DNA of 64,000 bases from the NCBI RefSeq assembly GCF_000969825.1, contig NZ_KQ033919.1, positions 362,030 to 426,029 of the forward strand. Reading direction: 5' to 3'. This document shows, one piece after another, positions 44,564-53,526 of this stretch (position 1 is its first letter; each line of letters begins with the position of its first letter). A model generated the notes under the pieces. It saw only the letters and a list, made by a program, of their open reading frames with translations. It made no database searches and had not been told where the DNA came from. The translations under genes and the position numbers were made by a program. This DNA is from Parabacteroides gordonii MS-1 = DSM 23371 (GTDB lineage Bacteria > Bacteroidota > Bacteroidia > Bacteroidales > Tannerellaceae).

Positions 44564-46817
44564 TAAATTTGCTTCCTTTCCCTTCCTCTGAATCCAGGAG
44601 AATAGTCCCTTTGAATGTCTTTATTATACTCAGGCTGATTGCCAGTCCGAGGCCTGTTCCTTTAGCAAACTCATCCAGTTTCTGGAAGCGTTCGAACACC
44701 TGTTTTATCTTATCCCGGGGAATACCTTTTCCTGTATCCTCAACTGAAAGTAAGATGCGTTCAGCATCGTACTCGTATCTGACTTTGATATATCCCTGGG
44801 TGGTAAACTTGGTCGCATTGTTAATAAAATTCGTAACCACCTGTGTCAACCTGAAACGGTCTGTATAGATAATAGCCGGAACCACCGGAACTTCTTTGAT
44901 CAGCTCTACGCCTTCGGGCATAAGTAGCCGGTGTGTATTAAATATATCTTCCACCAGCTGGTTCAGATCGCAGTCGGCATAAGTGAAAGAGATCTGTCCG
45001 GATTCGATACGTGATAAATCGAGAATGTCGCTGATCAGTTTAAGAAGCAAATCATTATTTGTATTGATCAGGTTGATAAACTCATTCTTCTCCTCCTGTT
45101 CCAGCTCCATATCCGAACTGAGCAACTGGGAGAATCCGACGATGGCATTGAGCGGTGTGCGTATCTCGTGGCTCATATTGGCTAGAAACGCAGATTTCAT
45201 CTTATCGGACTCTTCCGCCTTTTTCAACGCTTTGGTCAGACTTATCTCCGATTCTTTAATTTGCTGTATATTCAGGCAGAGACCGTTTACTTCGACAGAA
45301 TAGTCGTTGTTCTCAGTATTAATGTTCGTGTTTTGTGCATACCGGAATTCCCACCACTGATGGCCTTTTTTGTTGAAGTCGTATCTCCTTCTCGTAATCT
45401 GCCGGGAAGGGAAGCCGTGATCCAGTTTATACCTGTTCAGCTGGAAGTCTGCCTGTTCATCCGAATGAATGGCATTGCTGAACTCTTCTGCACTGATCGG
45501 TTTTTCCGGCATATCCAGATAATGGTAAAACTCTTTATCAAAATAAAAGATACCATTTTTGTAACGGAACGTAAATATATTACCGCTTTCCAGGGCAAAG
45601 GAAAGAAATTCCTTTTCCCGTTTCAAATTTTCCTGTACTTCCTTTTTATGTGCTGTCTCTCTTTTATATAATATCCTTTGATAAATGATAATGACTATCA
45701 GTACAATTCCCAATAAAATGGCTAAACATATTATATATAACTGATAGCGTATATAGAAAGGAATGTTTATGATCTCGCTTCCGGCAGGGAGTTTGTTAAG
45801 GCTGATATCCCATTGATCCAGTATCTTATAATCGAAGACATACTTTTTGCCAGTTTCCGTAATTTGCGGAAAACTATTGGCCGGCGCTCCGTTCAATATA
45901 TCGGCTATACGGTTGGCAGCCTGGATAGTCTGCTCTTCTTGTGTCGTCACATAGCCTCCGACCACACCATAATTATAACCGATCATCTCGTTGATGACAG
46001 AAAAGCCGGGGAAAGAACTGAAGCGCCCCAACGAAAGGGTCAGATAATCCCTCTTGATTGCCAGATAAGCTTTGTTATAATAGTTTTCACCCAGCCCTTT
46101 TACCAGTGACCGGGTTGCTTTTCCGTTGATGGTACTTATATACATTGCATCCGGTATTATCTTTTTGTCTTTGGATATCGATATGCCATTTTTTCCGGAC
46201 AACCGTATTCCCTGGGTTGAAAGAATATTGTTATTTTTACAGATATCCTTGACTTGTTGATCCATATCTGCCAGGATTACTTTATCAGTCTCAAAATCAT
46301 CCGTAACACGTACTACAATACATTTTCCGATGAGTCGTTCTATCAGTTCAACATTTGTTTTGTAATCCGGCTTGTTATGAAAACCGGTCATATTGGGAAA
46401 TCTTTGGATAAAAGCCTTATTCGGATAATTCACTCCGGTAAAGACAACCGGAATCGTTTTAACAGAAGGATGGTCGCAGGTAAGTAAGGCATTCAGGGCC
46501 TGATCGTCACAAGTCAGAATTATGTCCGGACTCCACGACGACAAAGCATTCAGTTTCTCATATACAATTAGCCGTTGTTGTTTTTCTGTCTTTTTAGTAC
46601 AGTCCAGATAAAGCGAGTGAACTTCTGCTTTTATATCCCTTTCCTGCAATTGTTCGGCAAATATCTTTTTAATCTCTTTATATCCCGGAAATCCGTTTTC
46701 ATAAGATTGTATGATTAATATATGTTTTTGATGAGTCGTCTGGTTGCAGGAACTATTTAAAAATAAAAATAGAAAGAGCATACATATATATTGTATGGGT
46801 ACTAGCTTGCTTAGCAT
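44535..46817 (-). CDS. Orphan sensor histidine kinase with substrate-binding-like sensor
   Basis: 760 residues. A signal sequence is followed by a periplasmic domain similar to ABC-type substrate-binding proteins (~30-340, HILIIQSYENGFPGYKEI, IPVVFTGVNYP), a membrane helix (~350-375, LYIICLAILLGIVLIVIIIY), a PAS-like region (~395-510), the dimerisation domain with His550 (NMSHEIRTPLNAIVGFSQLL) and an ATPase (FINNATKFTTQG, GTGLGLAIS). No receiver domain or response-regulator gene is adjacent. It overlaps nrfA tail to tail, so a role in nitrite metabolism is conceivable, but the overlap by itself proves nothing. Confidence 0.88.
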   Translation of the reverse strand: MLSKLVPIQYICMLFLFLFLNSSCNQTTHQKHILIIQSYENGFPGYKEIKKIFAEQLQERDIKAEVHSLYLDCTKKTEKQQRLIVYEKLNALSSWSPDIILTCDDQALNALLTCDHPSVKTIPVVFTGVNYPNKAFIQRFPNMTGFHNKPDYKTNVELIERLIGKCIVVRVTDDFETDKVILADMDQQVKDICKNNNILSTQGIRLSGKNGISISKDKKIIPDAMYISTINGKATRSLVKGLGENYYNKAYLAIKRDYLTLSLGRFSSFPGFSVINEMIGYNYGVVGGYVTTQEEQTIQAANRIADILNGAPANSFPQITETGKKYVFDYKILDQWDISLNKLPAGSEIINIPFYIRYQLYIICLAILLGIVLIVIIIYQRILYKRETAHKKEVQENLKREKEFLSFALESGNIFTFRYKNGIFYFDKEFYHYLDMPEKPISAEEFSNAIHSDEQADFQLNRYKLDHGFPSRQITRRRYDFNKKGHQWWEFRYAQNTNINTENNDYSVEVNGLCLNIQQIKESEISLTKALKKAEESDKMKSAFLANMSHEIRTPLNAIVGFSQLLSSDMELEQEEKNEFINLINTNNDLLLKLISDILDLSRIESGQISFTYADCDLNQLVEDIFNTHRLLMPEGVELIKEVPVVPAIIYTDRFRLTQVVTNFINNATKFTTQGYIKVRYEYDAERILLSVEDTGKGIPRDKIKQVFERFQKLDEFAKGTGLGLAISLSIIKTFKGTILLDSEEGKGSKFTISLPYIPL

Positions 46818-47139
46818 ATATTTTTGATAGAATAAAAGTCTTATCCCTAGTGTTTTATGTGTTTTAATATCTCGAAAATGATCCCTATGAAGTCTCCGGG
46901 TCTATCTCTTTGGCCGAAAACATGCCTCTAAATTAGACTGAATTTTTATATTGAACAAAGAATTTAGATGTGAAATGCTTAAAAACCGTTGATTTATAAG
47001 TTTTTTTAGAATGACGTGAGAATAAAGTCTGCACACACGTTGAATAATTATTCTATTATTTGTACTTTTGTCGGTCAAATTGCCCTTTGTAGTTAATCCT
47101 GCAAAAGGATATTTGTTTGATTGAATAAATTTTAAAACA
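46818..47139. other. Intergenic region upstream of pheT
   Basis: 322 bp with no gene. It is AT-rich and contains the pheT promoter (47039-47070). A small ATCCT/AGGAT hairpin lies in the pheT leader. No riboswitch or tRNA was recognised. Confidence 0.6.
47039..47070 (+). promoter_or_regulatory. Promoter of pheT
   Basis: TTG at 47039-47041, a 21-bp spacer and TACTTTTG at 47063-47070. The ATG is 69 bp further on. Confidence 0.7.
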
Positions 47140-49602
47140 ATGAATATATCTTACAACTGGCTGAAAGAGTATCTTGATTTCGATTTACAGCCTGAAGAAG
47201 TATCAGCAGCACTAACCTCTATCGGTTTGGAAACCGGCGGAGTGGAAGAAGTTCAAACTATCAAAGGTGGACTGGAAGGATTGGTTATCGGTGAAGTTCT
47301 GACTTGTGAAGAACATCCGAATTCCGATCACCTGCATATTACGACCGTAAATGTAGGTGGCGAAGAACCTTTACAGATCGTTTGCGGTGCCCCGAATGTT
47401 GCAGCCGGCCAGAAAGTGGTTGTTGCTGTCAACGGTACGAAACTGTATGATGGTGATGAAGTCTTTACAATCAAAAGATCAAAGATCCGTGGCGTCGAGT
47501 CGAACGGTATGATCTGTGCGGAAGATGAGATCGGTATCGGAACAGACCATGCCGGTATTATTGTTCTCCCGGCTGATGCGGTTGTAGGAACTCCTGCAAA
47601 GGAATATTATAATGTAAAGAGCGACTATGTGCTGGAAGTGGATATTACTCCCAACCGTGTAGACGGTACTTCCCACTTCGGTGTGGCTCGCGACCTGGCT
47701 GCTTATTTGAAACAAAACGGTAAGCCGACAGCGTTGAAACGTCCTTCCGTCGATGCTTTCAAAATAGACGACGAAACTCCGGCTATCGAAGTGATCGTTG
47801 AAAATACGGAAGCCTGTCCCCGTTATTCTGGTGTGACAATCAAGGGCGTGACAGTAAAAGAAAGTCCGGAATGGTTGAAGAACCGTCTGAATATAATCGG
47901 CTTGCGTCCTATTAATAATGTAGTGGACGTAACGAACTTTGTTTTACATGAAATGGGACAACCTTTGCACTCATTCGATGCAGGCAAGGTAAAGGGCAAT
48001 AAAGTGATCGTCAAGACACAACCGGAAGGAACGAAGTTCGTGACGCTGGATGGCGTAGAACGTACGTTGACCGATCGCGACCTGATGATCTGCAACACGG
48101 AAGATGCCATGTGTATCGGTGGTGTGTTCGGCGGCCTGGACTCAGGTGTAACGGAACAGACTACGGATGTATTCCTGGAATCGGCTTGCTTCCATCCGAC
48201 CTGGATCCGTAAGACAGCCCGTCGTTTCGGTTTGAATACGGATGCCTCTTTCCGCTTCGAACGTGGATTGGATGCAAACAATACGATCTATGTATTGAAA
48301 CGTGCCGCCCTGCTGATACAGGAAGTGGCCGGAGGTAAGATCACCGGAGCTATCCAGGATGTTTATCCTAACCCGGTACAGCCTTACACGGTTGAACTGA
48401 CCTACGATAAGATCAACAGCCTGATCGGTAAAGATATTCCGGTAGAGACAGTTAAGAGTATCCTGGCCAGCCTGGAAATGGAGATCGTTTCGGAAACAGC
48501 CGAAGGATTGACGATCCATGTTCCGGTTTACCGTATCGATGTACAGCGTGATGTAGACGTGATCGAAGATATCCTTCGTATCTACGGATATAACAATATT
48601 GAGTTCAGCGACAGTGTGAAGTCGAACCTGAGCTACAAGACCGCTACCGACCGTAGCTACGAATTGCAGAACCTGATCTCCGAACAGCTTTGCGGTTCCG
48701 GTTTCAATGAAATCATGAACAACTCGCTGACACGTTCCGCTTATTACGACGAACTGACTACTTATCCGGTTTCTCATTGCGTTATGCTGATGAACCCGTT
48801 GAGTGCAGACCTGAACGGCATGCGTCAGACACTTTTGTTCGGCGGTCTGGAAAGTATCGAACATAATGCGAAACGTAAGAACGGCAATATCCGTTTCTTC
48901 GAGTTCGGTAACTGCTACGATTATAATGTAGAAAAGAAAAGAGAAGATGCCACGTTGGCCGAATATTCGGAAGATTATCGTCTGGGTATGTGGGTATGCG
49001 GTAACCGTGTAGAGAACAGTTGGGCTCATGCAGACGAAAAGTCTAGCGTTTACGAACTCAAAGCCTATGTTGAAAATATCCTTGTCCGCCTGGGTGTGAA
49101 TATGAAGAAGGTCATCTTCGGAAACCTGAGCAACGATATCTACTCAACGGGTGTAAGTATCACGACTGCTAACGGTCGCGAACTGGGTACTTTCGGTATC
49201 GTAAACCGTAAGATCTGCAAAGCAATGGATATCGACTTCGATGTTTATTATGCGGAACTGTCCTGGACATTGCTGATGAAGGATACTAAGAAGAACAAGG
49301 TTACTTTCTCGGAAATCTCCAAGTTCCCGGCAGTAAAACGTGACCTGGCTTTGTTGCTCGATAAATCCGTACAGTTTGCTGAAATCGAAAAGATTGCCGA
49401 AGAAAGCGAACGCAAGCTGTTGAAGGAAGTTTCTCTGTTCGACGTTTACGAAGGCAAGAACCTGCCGGCAGGAAAGAAATCGTATGCCGTAAGCTTCTTC
49501 CTGCAGGACGAAACAAAGACATTGAACGATAAACAGATCGACGCAATCATGCAGAAGATCCGTAAGAATCTGGAAAGCAAGTTGGGTGCATCATTGAGAT
49601 AA
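47140..49602 (+). CDS. pheT: Phenylalanyl-tRNA synthetase beta subunit
   Basis: 820 residues, normal for the bacterial beta subunit. The N-terminal MNISYNWLKEYLDFDL is followed by an EMAP/tRNA-binding domain (~40-155, VLTCEEHPNSDHLHITTVNVG), B3/B4 editing domain (~210-390, GLRPINNVVDVTNFVLHE), B5 domain (~400-480), catalytic-like core and the FDX-ACB anticodon-binding domain at the end (FPAVKRDLALLLD, LQDETKTLNDKQID). It pairs with PheS, encoded elsewhere. The YebC-family gene follows after 35 bp, perhaps in one operon. Confidence 0.97.
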   Translation: MNISYNWLKEYLDFDLQPEEVSAALTSIGLETGGVEEVQTIKGGLEGLVIGEVLTCEEHPNSDHLHITTVNVGGEEPLQIVCGAPNVAAGQKVVVAVNGTKLYDGDEVFTIKRSKIRGVESNGMICAEDEIGIGTDHAGIIVLPADAVVGTPAKEYYNVKSDYVLEVDITPNRVDGTSHFGVARDLAAYLKQNGKPTALKRPSVDAFKIDDETPAIEVIVENTEACPRYSGVTIKGVTVKESPEWLKNRLNIIGLRPINNVVDVTNFVLHEMGQPLHSFDAGKVKGNKVIVKTQPEGTKFVTLDGVERTLTDRDLMICNTEDAMCIGGVFGGLDSGVTEQTTDVFLESACFHPTWIRKTARRFGLNTDASFRFERGLDANNTIYVLKRAALLIQEVAGGKITGAIQDVYPNPVQPYTVELTYDKINSLIGKDIPVETVKSILASLEMEIVSETAEGLTIHVPVYRIDVQRDVDVIEDILRIYGYNNIEFSDSVKSNLSYKTATDRSYELQNLISEQLCGSGFNEIMNNSLTRSAYYDELTTYPVSHCVMLMNPLSADLNGMRQTLLFGGLESIEHNAKRKNGNIRFFEFGNCYDYNVEKKREDATLAEYSEDYRLGMWVCGNRVENSWAHADEKSSVYELKAYVENILVRLGVNMKKVIFGNLSNDIYSTGVSITTANGRELGTFGIVNRKICKAMDIDFDVYYAELSWTLLMKDTKKNKVTFSEISKFPAVKRDLALLLDKSVQFAEIEKIAEESERKLLKEVSLFDVYEGKNLPAGKKSYAVSFFLQDETKTLNDKQIDAIMQKIRKNLESKLGASLR

Positions 49603-49637
49603 GACAAAAGTTTATAATAATATAATATAGATATAAT

Positions 49638-50369
49638 ATGGGAAGAGCGTTTGAGTTCCGTAAAGCAAGAAAATTTAAACGTTGGGGTAACATGGCCCGC
49701 GTATTCACAAAACTGGGTAAGGAAATCACTATTGCAGCGAAAGCCGGTGGCCCTGATCCGGAAAACAATCCCCATTTGCGTGCATTGATGCAGAATGCAA
49801 AGAAGGAGAATATGCCGAAGGACAATGTGGAACGTGCCATCAAGCGTGCTGTAGAAAAAGACTTTACCGGTTATAAGGAAATGAACTATGAAGGATACGG
49901 CCCGTTCGGTATCGCTATCTTCGTGGAAACAGCCACTGACAACACAACCCGTACGGTTGCCAATGTGCGCAGTTACTTCAACAAACACGGTGGTTCATTG
50001 GGTACAAGCGGTAGCCTCGAATTCCTGTTCGACCATAAGTGCGTATTCCATATTGCGAAGAAGGAAGGCATTTCACTGGAAGACCTGGAACTCGAATTGA
50101 TCGATTATGGTGTGGATGAAGTGGATGAGGATGAAGACGAAGTCGTTATCTACGGCGAATTCTCCCAGAACTCTGCTATCCAGAAATATCTTGAAGAGAA
50201 CGGTTACGAAATCACCAGTAGCGAGTTCGTACGTATCCCGAACGACCTGAAAGAAGTTACAGCCGAACAACGTGAAACATTGGATAAGCTGATCGAAAAG
50301 CTGGAAGAGGACGACGACGTTCAAAATGTGTTCCATAATATCAAGGAAGACGACAGCGAGGAAGAATAA
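49638..50369 (+). CDS. YebC/PmpR-family transcription/translation regulator
   Basis: 243 residues, the normal length. Hallmarks are MGRAFEFRKARKFKRWGNMARVFTKLGKEI at the N-terminus, NPHLRALMQNAKKENMPKDNVERAIKRA and YEGYGPFGIAIFVE. Members bind DNA, and some help ribosomes over difficult sequences. The C-terminus is acidic (EEDDDVQNVFHNIKEDDSEEE). It follows pheT by 35 bp and is closed by a terminator at 50394-50430. Confidence 0.94.
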   Translation: MGRAFEFRKARKFKRWGNMARVFTKLGKEITIAAKAGGPDPENNPHLRALMQNAKKENMPKDNVERAIKRAVEKDFTGYKEMNYEGYGPFGIAIFVETATDNTTRTVANVRSYFNKHGGSLGTSGSLEFLFDHKCVFHIAKKEGISLEDLELELIDYGVDEVDEDEDEVVIYGEFSQNSAIQKYLEENGYEITSSEFVRIPNDLKEVTAEQRETLDKLIEKLEEDDDVQNVFHNIKEDDSEEE

Positions 50370-50393
50370 AGTCCTATTCAATATGTTAAAAGG

Positions 50394-50430
50394 AAGTGAT
50401 GCCGGAGTAATTCCCGCATCACTTTTTTTA
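50394..50430 (+). terminator. Terminator after the YebC-family gene
   Basis: AAGTGATGC (50394-50402) pairs exactly with GCATCACTT (50416-50424), followed by a T-run. Confidence 0.9.
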
Positions 50431-50517
50431 TATCGTTTGATTTTTATGTATTTTCGCGGCAGATAAATACATCTTATTAATTTCTGAACTAGTATATAAT
50501 ATTAAACTCTATCAAGT

Positions 50518-51255
50518 ATGAAAAAGATCATTTTTCTTTGGGCAATCTTGTCCATTGCTATGATGTGTAGTCCTGTTTCTGCTCAAAAAGAGCTGGGTAT
50601 TTTCAATTCTCTTTCGGTGGGTGTAAGTGCGGGTACAACAGGTATCGGCATTGATGTGGCAACCCCCGTCACTCCCCATTTCGCTATCCGCGGAGGTGTT
50701 TCTTTTATGCCGGGTATCAGTTTTGATACGGATGTGGATGTGGATTTGAAAGACCCGAAGTTAGAAGAAAACTCATCCCTTAATCTTACAGGTAACATGA
50801 AACGTGCATCCGGTGAGTTGCTGGTAAATTATTATCCGTTCCTGAGTTCTTCTTTTTTTGTTACTGCCGGTGCTTATTTCGGTGGCAACAAGCTGCTGAA
50901 GGTCAAAGGGCATAGCGATGAATTGGCCGAGTATGTGCAAGAAGGTGGCCAGGCCGGTATTATTATCGGCGATCAAGAGATTCCGGTCGATAAGAACGGT
51001 AATGTATCCGGTGGTTTTAAGGTATCGGGATTCCGCCCTTATATCGGTGTAGGCTTCGGACGTGCTGTTCCTAAAAAGCGTATAGGCGTACAGTTTGAAC
51101 TGGGAGTACAATTCCACGGATCACCGAAACTTTACTCAAGTGCCGGAGATTTGAGTGGTGCATTAGCAGACAGTGACGATGATTTCACTAAGGTCATGGA
51201 TAAGCTGACCGTTTATCCGGTGATGAAGGTTCGTTTCTGCGGCCGGTTATTCTGA
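50518..51255 (+). CDS. Outer-membrane beta-barrel protein
   Basis: 245 residues with signal peptide (LWAILSIAMMCSPVSAQ). Alternating strands and the pattern FSGFRPYIGVGFGRAVPKKRIGVQFELGVQFHG suggest a small porin-like barrel, ending with aromatic residues (VRFCGRLF). No family name can be given with certainty. It has its own terminator (51271-51330). Function unknown; it should sit in the outer membrane. Confidence 0.75.
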   Translation: MKKIIFLWAILSIAMMCSPVSAQKELGIFNSLSVGVSAGTTGIGIDVATPVTPHFAIRGGVSFMPGISFDTDVDVDLKDPKLEENSSLNLTGNMKRASGELLVNYYPFLSSSFFVTAGAYFGGNKLLKVKGHSDELAEYVQEGGQAGIIIGDQEIPVDKNGNVSGGFKVSGFRPYIGVGFGRAVPKKRIGVQFELGVQFHGSPKLYSSAGDLSGALADSDDDFTKVMDKLTVYPVMKVRFCGRLF

Positions 51256-51270
51256 TCCTGTAAATAGTTT

Positions 51271-51330
51271 ATCCGGACATTTGCCTTCAGCATTCATTTC
51301 TTGAAGGTAAATGTCTGGATATTTGTTTTT
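51271..51330 (+). terminator. Terminator after the beta-barrel gene
   Basis: ATCCGGACATTTGCCTTCA pairs with TGAAGGTAAATGTCTGGAT (wobbles and one mismatch), followed by ATTTGTTTTTT. Confidence 0.85.
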
Positions 51331-51384
51331 TAATAGATGGGGCAGTGATGGTAGAGCCTTCATTTAGCTTTCATTCTCCCTTCA

Positions 51385-52431
51385 TTATGCCTTCATCCGG
51401 ACGATAAATAAGACCGGATTATCCTCTTCCGTACGATCCGGGAAAGCATTCTTCACCTCTTCCCCCGAACGGCAATAGCAGAAAGAATTGTTATAGGCAT
51501 CCAGCGATTTCAGGTCGGGGACTTTTCCTGTGTGATAGAAGTTATCTTCAAAACCACCCGTCACATTGTACGCATAATTTTCCCGGCGGTCGTAGCAGAA
51601 CGTATAATTCAACTCTTCATCGGCGGCATTCGAGTAGGTGGAAACCAGATAGCGTCCGGCTATGCATAGCGGCAGGATCGATGAATAATCTTCATGGATA
51701 TTCAGTTTGTTCCGGTTGATCAGATAGAGCGTGTCCGCCAGTAACTCGTCCGGCTGGGTGGAAGGCGAGTAGGCATACACATTCCCGTCGGCAACAGACA
51801 GTTCGGCAGGGAAGCAGGCTCCGAGATAGAAACGTCCCAGGTCGGCAGCCGTCAGTTTACGTGCATCCTGCAGATTAAGTGTCGTATCGAATTTATAGAG
51901 CCACTGGTTGACGCATTGTTTACCGGGCTCATTTGCGGAAGGCGACAACGATTGTGCCGTTATCCAGATATGGCGGTTGTGATACATCAGCCGGGTAGGA
52001 GTATTCAGGGGATTGATCCCGGCAAGGCTTTTTCTTTCCAGCAACGTCCCGTCGTAATCATAATAATAGACATTTTCCTTGTCGTCCATAATGATCAATT
52101 GTCTTTCGACCGGATCGATCACATAGTCGGCAACCAGGAAATGCTGATTGTTGGTAACCCGGCTCAGGAACTTGCCGGAACAGTCGAAATGGAAAAGCTG
52201 TCCGTTGCTTACCAGGAACAGTTCATTCCTGTCGCGCTTGATCTGCGTGGCATGTTTCAATCGGCAATCGGAAGTCGTTTCCAACGGGATGGCGATCACC
52301 TCTTCGGCAATGTCGGACAGGGAACCTTTGGTGGTGCTTTTCACCGGCATATCTTCGCTTATAATCTTATAACCTTCGTTTATATAGATTATCCCAACGA
52401 GCAAAAGCAATAGTAAACAGGTCTTTTTCAT
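51385..52431 (-). CDS. 6-bladed beta-propeller family protein
   Basis: About 348 residues with an N-terminal hydrophobic segment (LLLLLLVGIIYINEGYKII) for export. The sequence IAEEVIAIPLETTSDCRLKHATQIKRDRNELFLVSNGQLFHFDCSGKFLSRV is the typical first blade of Bacteroidetes 6-bladed propeller proteins. Function unknown. The start at 52431 places the Lys residues next to the hydrophobic core; an in-frame ATG at 52443 is an alternative. Confidence 0.75.
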   Translation of the reverse strand: MKKTCLLLLLLVGIIYINEGYKIISEDMPVKSTTKGSLSDIAEEVIAIPLETTSDCRLKHATQIKRDRNELFLVSNGQLFHFDCSGKFLSRVTNNQHFLVADYVIDPVERQLIIMDDKENVYYYDYDGTLLERKSLAGINPLNTPTRLMYHNRHIWITAQSLSPSANEPGKQCVNQWLYKFDTTLNLQDARKLTAADLGRFYLGACFPAELSVADGNVYAYSPSTQPDELLADTLYLINRNKLNIHEDYSSILPLCIAGRYLVSTYSNAADEELNYTFCYDRRENYAYNVTGGFEDNFYHTGKVPDLKSLDAYNNSFCYCRSGEEVKNAFPDRTEEDNPVLFIVRMKA

Positions 52432-52511
52432 TTCATCATTCATTTAAAAAGGAACGTAAATATAACGCTTTTATCTTCCGATTATTGAGCGAAAGGCTGA
52501 TTTCTTTTCAC

Positions 52512-53276
52512 CTAGCTTTGCAGGAACACCCAGTTGTCACCATCCGACATACCTTCGTCCCAAGTGAAACCTTCCCACGAGAAGTTTTTCAGTTCTTCCG
52601 GGTCGGTGATCCGGTTTTTAAGTATGTGGCGGGTCATTTGTCCGCGTGCCATCTTCGTATAGATCACGATGGTTTTCGCGTTACCGTCTTTCCAGACTTT
52701 AAATTCGGGTGTGATGATGCGGGCTGCTTTGCCTAGCTTTTTCCAATCGAATGCCCCTTGTATCTCATGGCTGGCCAGATTCATCAGGATGTTATCGTTC
52801 TTCTTTACCTCGTCGATCAGCAGTTCCGTTTGCCGCGGACGCCAGAAATTGTACATATTCCCTTCGCCCAGTTCCGGCAGTTTCACTTCATATTCCATCC
52901 GGTAAGGCTTGATTTGGTCGAGCGGGCGCAACAATCCGTAGCAGATGGAGGCGATCCGCAGATGGTCGTTGGCATACAGGAAATCTTCTTCCGTAAAATC
53001 TTTGGAGTTGATATTCTTGAAAACCACTCCGGTATAAGCCAGCAATGCCTGAAGAGAGCGAACCTCTTCGGTATGGAACTCCTGGAACCGGTTGTAATTC
53101 TCCAGTGCCAGTTTCGGGTTCAGCTTCAATATCTTTTTCAGTTCGTCGATAGAGAACTGCGCCATATTCAGGGCGATTTCATTCGCTTCCTGTGCGAAAC
53201 GGGGCGTCGATCCCGCAGGAGCTTTTATTTTAGAGGTGCCGGTCATTGTCTTGGCCGACGTGAGGATAATCAGCAT
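52512..53276 (-). CDS. yaaA: Peroxide stress protein YaaA family
   Basis: 254 residues, the family length. Signatures are MLIILTSAKTM, YTGVVFKNINSKDFTEEDFLYANDHLRIASICYGLLRPLDQIKPYRMEYEVKL, NMYNFWRP and NLASHEIQGAF. In E. coli the protein binds DNA and limits intracellular iron damage under peroxide stress. It diverges from the HU/winged-helix gene across a 250-bp region holding a palindrome array. Regulation by peroxide here is not shown by the sequence. Confidence 0.93.
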   Translation of the reverse strand: MLIILTSAKTMTGTSKIKAPAGSTPRFAQEANEIALNMAQFSIDELKKILKLNPKLALENYNRFQEFHTEEVRSLQALLAYTGVVFKNINSKDFTEEDFLYANDHLRIASICYGLLRPLDQIKPYRMEYEVKLPELGEGNMYNFWRPRQTELLIDEVKKNDNILMNLASHEIQGAFDWKKLGKAARIITPEFKVWKDGNAKTIVIYTKMARGQMTRHILKNRITDPEELKNFSWEGFTWDEGMSDGDNWVFLQS

Positions 53277-53343
53277 ATTTACTTGTTGTTTCTGGTTTAC
53301 CGGGTAAATTTAATGCTTTCTTCCTTATATCCTAACTCAAAAC

Positions 53344-53481
53344 ATACGAATAACTATTATTTTTCTCCTATATTATTTTGCTTTTGAGCATGCTCGAAAT
53401 TAATTTTTAGCATGGTCGAATTTAATTTTGAGCTAGCTCAAAATTGATTTTATGCTTGCACAAAAGAATAATTATTCGTAT
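53344..53481. repeat. Palindrome array (22-bp period, array 3) within a flanking inverted repeat
   Basis: Four palindromic units with GC..GC cores (GAGCATGCTC, TAGCATGGTC, GAGCTAGCTC, ATGCTTGCAC) begin at 53386, 53408, 53430 and 53452, 22 bp apart, inside A/T-rich arms. The set is flanked by ATACGAATAACTATT (53344-53358) and its reverse complement with one mismatch (53467-53481). The last unit overlaps the -33 box of the HU/winged-helix gene. It could be a MITE-like element or a tandem operator. Confidence 0.8.
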
Positions 53482-53486
53482 ATTTC
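53456..53486 (+). promoter_or_regulatory. Promoter of the HU/winged-helix gene
   Basis: TTG at 53456-53458, a 20-bp spacer and TATATTTC (7 of 8 to consensus) at 53479-53486. The TTG lies inside the last palindrome of array 3. Confidence 0.55.
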
Positions 53487-53526
53487 GAACTAAATAATAA
53501 GGACTTAAAACTTAAATCTATTGCTT

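Noticed and set aside
47070-47139. Leader-peptide attenuator or T-box before pheT
   Set aside because: No Phe-rich leader peptide, no T-box core and only a weak 5-bp hairpin were seen.
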